NCBI GenBank assembly: GCA_948567375.1
Contig: OX419755.1
Location: forward strand, 45,327,001-45,391,000
Origin: Lunularia cruciata
Lineage: Eukaryota > Streptophyta > Marchantiopsida > Lunulariales > Lunulariaceae
Direction of reading: 5' to 3'
Length of the DNA stretch: 64,000 nt
Shown: positions 54,601 through 64,000 of the stretch, one piece after another
Layout of the letters: every line of letters begins with the position of its first letter
Numbering within the stretch: the stretch's first letter is position 1
The notes under the pieces: model-generated
The model's database searches: none
Seen by the model: only the letters and a program-made list of their open reading frames with translations
What the model was told of the DNA's origin: nothing
Program-made: the position numbers and the translations under genes

Positions 54601-57282
54601 ACTCCTTTTATGGAATGGAATGTTTTGATAAATGTCATAGTTCTTCACTATATTTGATTTTAGTTGAAATAAGTGATGTACTGCACACAAAGTCCAAGTC
54701 CAAACACTTTGACTCTTGGTAGGGGTAGCATAAGGGGCCAAATGGGCCATGGCGGCCACATATAGGGGAAATAGGGGCAATGTGGGCCACAAGGAGTGCC
54801 AAGGGGAGCATGGGGCTGCTTGCAAGGAGCACTAAAGTTGCCCAAGGCCAACGTAGCTCTTAGGGAATTGTGCAGGGGAGCAAGGACCATGAGGTTTGTT
54901 TGTTGTGCTTGTTATGCTTTTCATAATATATTTAGGATAAACTACTTGAGTTTCTTTTGATCTACTAGAGATCAAGGTTGAACTCGTGGCAGGCCACAAC
55001 TTGCACACCATCCATCTAGGATGATTGTCTATAATTTAGGAAGTGTACCCTGATGATGTGATCTACCTTCCATATTTCCTTCTTGAGTATCTCATCCTTG
55101 TTCAAACTACTCTACTTTCCAATTAAGATAGCTAGGGCTTCATGGTTGTATACCTCATGATAAGGACCAAGAAACCACTTAACTGCTACATTAGAAGCTT
55201 GATAGCCTTCCTACCGTTTGCACAAAAACACTGAAGTTGAGTCTTGAGAAGCAATGCTATCAAGTGAAAAAAATAGCAAAACACTCGTATAAACAGAGTA
55301 AAATCACCAATAGTAAATTCAGTAGGCTCCACACCATGCCAACTTCCAAATAAATCTAGAAAAGTACCAACAATTGAAACATCTATAAGGTGATGATATA
55401 GAGTGTTTACTCAAAGTCTTCATTTCCACAACAACAAGGAATACAAAAATACAATGCCCAAAGATAGTGAATGTGGCTAAATTGAACCATAAAATGTATA
55501 GATATCCATAAGTGATATGATAATAATATGTCTAAGCTTTGTACCATGACCCTCTCTCTGTGGCCAAGGTGTGTGTTCTATTGCCATATCCAAGTGTGGA
55601 AATAAGAAGGAAGTAAACCTTAGAATAAAAAACCATATTGCACACCTCTCATGGGCCATTAGAGGTGGACCTTGAAAGAATTCTACCAAACCACATCATT
55701 TGGATCTAGGCTATAATCTCTCTCACCCAAATCTCCACTCCTTGGTACAAAAGTCAATAGAAGAGAGTTTCAAGGCTCTAAATCTCTCAAAGGGTTCTAG
55801 CAAGAGATTATAACATGAACTAGATGAGTTACCTACCCTAGTATAAGATGGAGCAGATCTAGGAGGATTAATAGCACCACCCGGATGGTTCATAAAATAT
55901 GGAACTACTGCACCATCAACCATCAACCATCAAATTTTCCCAAACTGATATAGAACATTTATGGATGGTACTATATGGTCTATCTCTCAAATCTTGATAT
56001 CTCATCTAACAGCAATCCGCTCAAGTGAATATAACCATAAGAAATGTACCTATGTGAAATTCCTTTGAGAGGAAACAACAATCACACAAAGGAAGTGTAC
56101 TACATTTGACTTCACACCATCTATCCAAATCATAATCTCAAATGAAGACACACAAAATGAAATGAAATCCTTAACCCGAGCTGAGGTACATATTGGAAAG
56201 TATTCATGCCTCAATAAGAAGTCCATCTAAATTGCTTGGTCAAAAAATACCATTGAGTGAAAAGAGTGCTATTATCCCATATAATTTCCACTAAATATCC
56301 AAGGTCCAAAAGTAGAATATTTTTGTCTAGCCCCAAAGAGTAAAGGAGACAACAAATGAATGGATGGGATAAGCCAATCCCCTGCCTCATATCCTCAAGC
56401 CATGCTTCCTCATCTATCAAACTCATGCATATCTCTAAAATGGGGTTGTGTTAAGGGATTCCATGAAGATGCTATAAGAGTATTTATGGCCATCTATATG
56501 CACTAAGTTATAAATTATTTTCTTATAATCTCCATCTTTCTAAGTCTCATGAGCACGCATTTCAACTACAATTAGTGTCTCAAAATTATGTGTAATGCAA
56601 GAACTTTGTACCCTAGTCTCATGTAGTTGAGCTCTAATTTGATCTAGGATTATAGTTGTATGTGTAAATTCCTTAAGATAAATCTCTTCAATGTGTCTCC
56701 ACTCCTCTCTCTCTCTCTCCCCTTTACAATTTCTAACTCCACCAATCTCTCTTCTCTACTCCTCTACTCAAATAATAATAGTTTCTCCTTCTCATGGACT
56801 AAAAGCTCCCTCTCAACAACAAGACCTCTCTCCAATAAGTGTATCTTTCTCATCTCTAAATCTCTCTCTCACCTCACCCGGTTTGCTAAAGCAACATCTA
56901 CATGAAGGTCCTCTTGAGGAACATCCAAGCAATGGTCCTCCTTATAAACATCCAAATCAATATGCTAAAAGGATTATGACCTACACACCATCAATAGATG
57001 GTCAAGTTTAGTAAAAATTTGTAACAAAAAGTTCTCAATGCAATTGAAACTCTATTTATCTCCACTTGAGCATTTACTATATTCTCATCCACCCCTTCTC
57101 CTCCAATTGAGTATTTTTAAAGTTTTCTTCTTCCTCATCCTCATCATGGCTCTCATATTATAGCTTATCTTCACCCAAAAATCCAATCTCACAAAAAATA
57201 TGGATGATAAATTATACTATGAAAAGTCTCTTTGAAAATTTTAACATTGGGATGATTCAAGTGCCTCCTTAATGTAACTAAC
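54601..57282. other. No recognisable gene
   Basis: Short open frames on both strands (for example minus 55,926-55,723 and plus 56,691-57,011) show no known domain. A run of ggggcaaatgggcc-like phrases near 54,730-54,860 gives Pro/Leu-rich minus frames that I do not take as genes. Confidence 0.45.
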
Positions 57283-60200
57283 TGTGGTACCCACATTTTT
57301 TTGTTGTATTTTGAAGAAGAAGGGTATAGTCAAAGTTGTATTGAACCCAAATGGCAACAAAAGAAGGAGAATTGTGTCTTTGGGTTGAACCCAAAGTAAA
57401 GTTACTTTGTGTTAGGAAAGAAGAATTCAGATTGGACTTGTCATAGAAAAATCCAAAGTAAGGAAAATTTGCCTTAGGGTGATCAACCCAATGCAAAGAT
57501 ATTGTAACAACTTTCCTTTGGGTTTATCAACCAAGAAAGTACAAGCAAGAAAACCATAAGGCACGAGCAGCTAAACTTGACAGCACCAGGAGGAACTCAT
57601 CTAGAATGTGTGATTTTCAGTGAAGAGTGATGGAGGAATGACTGTGCAGCAAAGAATCAAGACTTCATCAAAGGGATTTCAAAATGTCACACAAATATCC
57701 TAAGCTAGTAAGTAGTCAACCCGACGGAGTGCCTATTGCAAAGCCATCCGAGAGTTTGATGTTTAACAATCCTAGGGAGTTAGGATCTTGCATCTAGGAG
57801 ATGGTAGAATTATCTTCCACCTACCATGAGTGAAAGATCACATGATGCAAATGAGGGGTGAGAAGAGCCCCTCACTTGCAATGAGAAATCTTGTGATTTG
57901 GAGGCTAGATGTAATAGCAAGGGTTGAATTTTTCAGTAGACTTCAAATTACTTTTTTGGTCTGGAACTGGAATTTGAGTTTTCCAGGGTTCATGGCAAAA
58001 GTAGTTCCGAGTGATTGTGAGGAGGGGCCAGAGGAAGAAGGAAAGAGAGGCAATCCAGTTCAATGGACAAAGTCAAATTGGAAGTTGGTCTTGGGGAGAG
58101 AGGCTAGTGAGGAAACTAGAACGACATTGCTTGGGAAGGGAGAGTCTGCAAAAGAGACTGAGGAAATCCAAAATTGCTTCAATGCTCTACATACAAAGAA
58201 CGGGTGTAAGGTCATAACCTATCAAGACCCGGTAAGGCAAAGTATTGCCAAGGCGATGATGGCACTTTTCAAGCCAGATCAGACCACATATGTGATGAAG
58301 CACCAAGCAGTGTTTTTCCACCAGATGTTTGCAAGAGCATTGGTGAATTGGGCAAAGTATTTTCACTAGCAAACAAGGCAAATGGTTTGGAATTGGAAGG
58401 ATTGATCACTGCCTCATTATCTAGTGCCATTTGTTGTGCATTTCTACCTTGGGCTAAACTTGCTGAAGGCAAAGGAGAGGAAGAAGATGGTCTCACACTT
58501 CCATCCATACCTAAGAAGAGAAGCGGATGAAGAAGAGCAACAATACCTCTTCAACTCCGGCGGAGCAATGAACACTTTGCCAAGATGTGCCAATATATGA
58601 GAATGTAGCCAAAGATTCCAAGGACAAAGAAGAAAAGTTGTCCCGAGGAGATGGTATCACAAACAAAGCCAAGAAAGACAAGAAGGTTGGTGCCAAAGCA
58701 GAAAGTCATTGTGAGGGAGCCATCATTGGTAGAAAAATCAAAAGGAGAAGCTGAGATGAAGTCAAAGGACTTAGCAAATGAAGAAGAGGCAGAGCTCACA
58801 TTGAAGAGTGGTGAATCAAGTAGTGGAAATGATAGAGAACCTGAGGTGCAACAACTAGAGGAAGTAGTGGCTTAGGAGGAGGATCAAGAGTTCCATGAAG
58901 TAATTGATTGCATAGAAAGAGGCAATATGCTGAGTCTAGAGTTGCCTACGGTGGAGATCAAAGAACAGAAAGCAGAAGAGCCAAGGTTGGTCATTCTCCG
59001 AGGAACAAGAACAAAGAAGTCTAAGCACACCAAATTTGCAAGTCTGAGTAAAGTGCAAAGTGTGGAAGATGAAGATGCTAGTTTAGAAGAGATGATTCTT
59101 AAGGTGAGAAGATCAAGACTTCAAATTAAGGCACCGATGGAAGAAGCATCAACACAAGAGCTGAATGAATACAAAGACATTGCCAAAGAAGAAGAGGGTA
59201 GTGAAGTTACGTACTTATCTAAAATTGTTTGTCCTTTGTTGATGATGTTGGAGAAGACAAAGGTAGGGTTGAGAAGAGATCATCAAGAAGTAAAGGATGA
59301 ATTGCATGTGGTGAAGGATTTGAAGGAAGAGATTGTTCAGTTAAGGAAGAAGCTAACTAAAAGGGAGAAGCATGCAAAGGAGCTTCTGGTTGACAAAGTC
59401 CTGAGAGAGAAGAGATTTGCAAACTTGCAAGAGTCTTTCAAGAGGCGAGGAGTTGAAATAGAAGGAAAGGATGAAGAATTGAGGAAGCAAGAGACAACTT
59501 TGGAAAAATTGAAGGGAGAATTGGATGAAGCACACATTGAGGTTATACATTCAAAGGCAATTGCTATGGTGATGGAGCAGGAGTTGGAGAGCTTGAAGGC
59601 AATGGTAACATGAAAGGATGAAGTCTGGCAGAGAGAGCTAGCATGGAGAAATAGAGAAGAAGAGTGCTTGCAAAGACTAAATCTGAGTTAGAACAGATTT
59701 GAAGTAGTGTGAAGTTAGGAACCCAAGCCAAAGTAAGAGATGTAGGAGTGCAAGTTATTTTGGATGAGTTTTTTGAGATATTAGAGAGGAGCAGGTCAAA
59801 AGGTAAGAAGATAGATAGAATGCACATGAGTTCAATTCTAGTTCAAACTAAAGAGATTAGAGAAATACTAGAGTCTATAGAAGTTGTTAGATCTGAAGTA
59901 GAGGAAGCAAAGGAAGTTACATTGGGTTTGGTAGCGGAGGAAAAGGTAAACATCGGATCAAAATCATAACCAATTTGAGATTTGAATCAACAAATATAAA
60001 GAGTAGGTTGTCATTTCAGATCTGAAGATTGTTAAGGAACGGTATAATAGTTAGATCATTGTCAAAGCATTCATAGTGTTGTGTTGTTTGGTATTTATAT
60101 TTCCAAAGTTGATAAAGTGAAGTGCTATAACTCAGTGCTTGTCATTTCAACTTAATTACAAGTATCCATTTTATATATGTGCTTGGAGAAATTCAAAGTG

Positions 60201-60717
60201 CAAGTCAATGAGCTTGTTGGATGTAAGATTCCACAGCACTAATCTTCATTTTATGTGTTTGATCCTAAGTGTAATCAAAGCAATGCCTTGATAGATAGAT
60301 CTACAAGGAATTGTAGTGTTGGTAGTATTTCACATTGGTGAGCACAATATGGTTGATGCAAAGCAATTTTGATCAAGTAAGTTGTACCTTCAATGGAGGA
60401 ATGGAACTCAATTCTGAGGCAAGATCGTTTTGTAGTGAAGTAGCCTTCTTTGAGAAAATCTGAATCATCACAACCAAGATTGTTTTAAAAGATTTGATGG
60501 AGTTATGATTATGGAGTGTTAAATTTGTGACAGGACTGTGATCAGTGCTTGTTACTCTCTTTTGGATGTGGTTTCTACTTGAGAGACTATAGAAGAACTC
60601 AAGAAGAACTAAATTGTTATGTTTCACTTTCTATTTGACCATTTCTAACTTGTATATCTGTAGGAACAAACTTTACTTACTGATTACCGCAAAAGAGATA
60701 CTTGCCAAGTTGTCAAA
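57283..60717 (+). mobile_element. Repeat unit B, inverted relative of unit A
   Basis: It starts TGTGGTACCCACATTTTTTT and ends ...TTACCGCAAAAGAGATACTT followed by gccaagttgtca. The start, the gtgatcaacccaatgcaaaga block, the coding middle and the 3' block (aactttacttactgattaccgc) occur in the same order in unit A on the other strand. About 3.4 kb here against 3.7 kb in A. No LTR pair was found within it. Confidence 0.7.
57830..59969 (+). pseudogene. Unknown repeat-encoded protein of unit B, with C-terminal coiled coil
   Basis: The reading 57,830-58,369 (179 aa) continues in phase past two stops to about 58,600, then shifts to frames 58,651-58,875 and 58,927-59,613, and finally 59,709-59,969. 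It contains YQDPVRQSIAKAMMALFKPD, TTYVMKHQAVFFHQMFARAL and LGLNLLKAKERKKMV with LRREADEEEQQYLF, then an acidic part with EEEAELTLKSGESSSG. The last large frame (228 aa) is a long Glu/Lys/Leu-rich coiled coil, for example EEIVQLRKKLTKREKHAKEL. Every N-terminal block and the phrase IVCPLL recur in unit A. The family is not recognised. Gag-like oligomerisation would fit a coiled coil, but that is inference. Confidence 0.6.
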
Positions 60718-62990
60718 ATAACTTTACTGAAAAAATGGGACGAATAAGCTCAGCCTAATCATAATCCTCAATACAAGACCATGCAATCTTTATCTTCACA
60801 TAAAGGATGGTAGGCCCATGCACCTCTTTTGGTCTCCTTGATGAAATGAATATTGCACTCAACATCTGAAAGAAAGTCCTCCAAGCAAGGTAGACACACT
60901 ACCTTGCAAGATACTTCCTAGAGGTTATATGTTTGATAGTGAACAAGTCTTCAACTAAATTGTGATTTATGGTTCTCTTCCTCACACGCCTTCCTTGTGG
61001 AATTGAAAAAGCCTCTCTTATCAAGGTTAAACTCGATCTCAATTCCCTCCCTTGGACTCCACCAATCAAATTTTTTTTGGGTCCCAAGTCGTTTTAAATT
61101 CCATATAAAAACCAATCTAGAGATAATCATGCAAAAAATATCAATCATGCACAACTAACTCAAATATGCTTCAAGCCTATTGAAACATGGAACATGGAAG
61201 CTTTTGCAAAAATTTACAAAACATACAAAAGCTTTACAGAAATCCTTCTTAAACATATACATTTAACAAGGTAAACTCCTAAACAAGAGTAAGAGGTTAA
61301 TGCCCTAGCTAGCAAAGATTTTAGTGTTCCCGCATGAAGGGAAGATAGGTGGGTTCCCAAGCATAGAAAAAAATAGGTGCAGTGCCTCACTCAGCAAGGC
61401 ATAGTACTCAAGCATTGTGCTTGAGCACCATGCCTAACCAAGGGGTTCAAGCATGGCACCCTTAACCCTAAATGCAAGCACCTAAAATTAGGGATTTAGG
61501 AGAAGTTTTGGGTCCTCATAATACTCAAGCCCCTATAGTGCAAGGCAAGGGGCTTTGAGATAGAGCTAAACATGCCAAAATTTCAATTTTAGAAAGCCAA
61601 ATCCGAACAAGCATTATGAATTTGACAAGAAGAAAGAAAATCCACTCACATGTAAAATGAGATATTGTAAACCTATGATGACCTTCAAACCGTACACCTA
61701 TATCAACTGCTGCTTATTGTTCTCATTGCCTTTCTAATTTGGAATTTTTCCATCCATTTGATAAAGGTCATGAGCTCAAAGACAAAATGAAAACATATTA
61801 TCCAAGGTCCAACACGTTGATTGTCCATATTCTCTTTGTCTCAAATTCACTTTCTCTCAATTCAATTGAAAGTATTCTTTTGAAGTATTTTCTTGAAATT
61901 GCACTCAACTCTCTTGAGTCTCTTCACTCTTCTAGAATTGAATGGAAACTCCACTTGAATCTCTCAAGCGTCGCACTCCTCTAGAATACAATGGTGAAAT
62001 CTATAACACTAAAGAATAATGAATAGTATTATCTTTCCTTCTTACAACTATTTATAACATTAGAAGTTCTTGTGCACTGAAAATCTATTGCAAAGAAGGT
62101 AACTACAACTCCAAACATTGATCATTCTAGGACGTTCTTAAGGAGTCATGTCCTTTCAAACTTATGCATTGGACACATATAAAAGCATCACATTGTTTAC
62201 TTAATGGTTTGATTGATAGATACCAAGAAGCCTCTCCAATTTTTATAGCCAAAATAGTCGAGCAACTTTCTAAAGTAGTATTGAATATAGTCTCTAAAAA
62301 CACCTCCTATGGTCATATATCTCCTGTATCTCCTTGTCAAACAATCACTCTCTCTTTCCTTTGGGATTCAAATTCCTTAAGAAAAAACACCCTTACCTTG
62401 CACATAAAAACTACATACCTCACAAACACTACATGCCCTATCCAACAAACACTTCCATGTCCCAAAGATACACTTTTGTCACCCTAAACACCCATGGATA
62501 AATACTCACCTTGTGGTAAGCACCATGGATACCCAAAGGATAAACGCTCACTTTACATAATAGACATCCAAAGGATAAAGTTTTGAGTGAAGGATTTTGC
62601 TTGTTTGGGTGATGAGAGCACCATACATACCAAATCACAACAGATATCACCTTACACACTTCAAACAACAACAGAAGTTTAAAAATCCAAAAATTTGATA
62701 TGCATTTCAACAAAACATTAGCTTTTATCTCATAAATCTTTGCATAAGCTTGTATCAAACATATTTTATCATTGTGAGGATAGAAATTTCCTAGGTTGTA
62801 AATTGAAAGCAAGCCACCTTTCCATGATGGTTATTATTGTTTCCTCTTTGGCATCTACATTCTCTTCAGCTCTAACTACTAATGCTAAGTCTTCATTGGT
62901 TTTGTCTACTCCAAAATATCCATATCATATTTTAATAAATGTGAATTCTACTTTGAAAATTCAATTGTACTCTTAACTTCTTCAATGAAT
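60718..62990. other. No recognisable gene
   Basis: A+T-rich DNA between unit B and the Harbinger remnant. A small perfect inverted repeat, CTCAAGCA-TTG-TGCTTGAG, lies at 61,407-61,425. Minus frames near 60,899-61,154 and 62,438-62,812 show no known domain. Confidence 0.45.
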
Positions 62991-63723
62991 GTCATCTACC
63001 TTTGATAATTTCAATACATTGCTCATTCAAAACTTGAGTTCAAGCTATACACTTATTGAAACCAAACTTATGGAGGCTAGCTTGAAGGAGGGAACCACAT
63101 GTTTCATGGGAATGTATCCCATGTCTCCTATCAAGTATTGATTGCTATCAAAAGTAACTACCTACTCCTCTCAAATTCAAGTGAGTACGCAATGGAGAAG
63201 TCAAGTCATGTTGTGACATAACCCAAGCAAACATGCTTACACTAAACAAGGATGACCAATTGAGAAAAATTCTGCTCAATCTGAAGCAAATTTTCTCAAG
63301 TAGTTTAAATCAAATTTGCACAAATCACTTGCCAATTTCTACTATTTTCACACTTACCTCCTACAAAATGAATAATCCTCTTTTTGTCATCATACCTCAC
63401 AATTTATTGAATAACTCTCTTTCCTACTAAAATAAATATTCTCCTTCAATGGCAAGTCTTTGAGCTAAAAGAAAGAGTGAACCATCCACTAATCTTACAC
63501 ACCTTGGGAATCCTTTTTCAACAAAGCTCAAGGATATTCTTGCTCTCTCTCTCTTATCTAGCCACTCCAATTTGCTTCCCATGTATGATAATTTTGCAAT
63601 GATCATTATGTCCCTAATATGCACAGTTGATCCCACACTAAACTCCCATATATTTAATACTTTTGCTACATATGCTTCATTTCCATGGTGCCCAAATTTA
63701 TCAAAAGCAACCTTAAGTTGCAT
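62991..63723 (-). pseudogene. PIF/Harbinger-type DDE transposase, degraded
   Basis: Frame 63,723-63,427 reads FDKFGHHGNEAYVAKVLNIW, then ERARISLSFVEKGFPRCVRL and VDGSLFLLAQRLAIEGEYLF. This is the Harbinger pattern GFPxCxGxxDGT...GExYF with the first catalytic Asp at 63,484-63,486. After two stops and a frame change the reading resumes as YSINCEV and CDDKKRIIHFVGG, a hallmark block. LIGDMGYIPMKHVVP follows (second Asp at 63,123-63,125), then LNEQCIEIIKGR with the last catalytic Glu near 63,022. All three acidic residues can be found, but the frame is broken several times. Such enzymes cut and paste their own DNA. No terminal inverted repeats or partner Myb-like gene were seen. Confidence 0.75.
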
Positions 63724-64000
63724 GGAATGAGGGTCTGATCTATATGTGACCTTTTGTTAAAAACAAAATGATCTTTTATTTGATACACTATTGCCTCAAA
63801 GGATTCCATGTCTACACGGGATAAAGCTGCATAAAGGATCTCGGATCAAGATTCATGAGAATGTCATGCACAAAATTATTATAGCGGTGTGAGTTCACTC
63901 TCTCTAGAAGAATCATCTCCACTCCATTCATCTAAATCAAAATTCATCTCTTCATGGTCATAAATCCATTTCTTCATGGTCATAAATCCATTCAAGATCA
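63724..64000. other. No recognised gene; possible 5' side of the Harbinger remnant
   Basis: This is upstream of the transposase on the minus strand and runs to the window edge. A 24-bp phrase containing cttcatggtcataaatccatt is repeated in tandem at about 63,950-63,993. Confidence 0.4.

Overview
The window looks like repeat-filled nuclear DNA of a land plant with a large genome (fern, lycophyte or gymnosperm scale; I cannot name the species). The grounds are several degraded plant-type Ty3/gypsy elements nested in one another, nuclear fragments of plastid accD and psaA, a short plant telomere-type motif, and A+T-rich flanks. I recognise no intact host gene, tRNA, rRNA or CRISPR array. Almost everything supportable is a mobile element or its remains.

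Layout. 1-4.9 kb: unassigned. 4.95-8.7 kb: degraded LINE-type reverse transcriptase (minus). 10.54-14.27 kb: repeat unit A (minus), a TG...CA-bounded unit with a protein of unknown function; its inverted relative, unit B, lies at 57.28-60.72 kb (plus). 15-19.6 kb: two diverged copies of a lysine/glutamate-rich repeat. 21.1-21.8 kb: C+T-rich tandem array. 22.57-27.56 kb: minus-strand Ty3/gypsy element (K0) whose RT is split by a 2.2-kb solo-LTR-like insert. 29.94-50.5 kb: three-level nest. Minus-strand gypsy K is split by plus-strand gypsy L (LTRs at 31,209 and 47,584), whose integrase is split by element M (37,382-46,830). 53.1-54.6 kb: an unassigned ORF and plastid-derived DNA. 63.0-63.7 kb: PIF/Harbinger transposase remnant (minus).

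The central object is M. It is a Ty3/gypsy-type element with the order gag (two CCHC knuckles) - DPG-type protease - DNA (cytosine-5) methyltransferase - RT - RNase H - integrase - PHD finger. The methyltransferase carries motifs I, II, IV (PC), VI (ENI), VIII, IX and X in canonical order and reads most like the DNMT3 type. The PHD finger is a textbook C4HC3 zinc site ending the polyprotein. One retroelement therefore encodes a DNA-methylation enzyme and a putative chromatin reader. The frame is kept for about 7.4 kb with one obvious frame change. It has about 28 stop codons, of which I count 23 TAG, the pattern expected from C-to-T decay at CAG (CHG) sites in a methylated element.

The copy is dead as it stands. 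I infer an element family that carried its own chromatin-modifying toolkit and was then mutated through the mark it resembles. Coordinates of decayed domains are approximate and all counts were made by eye.
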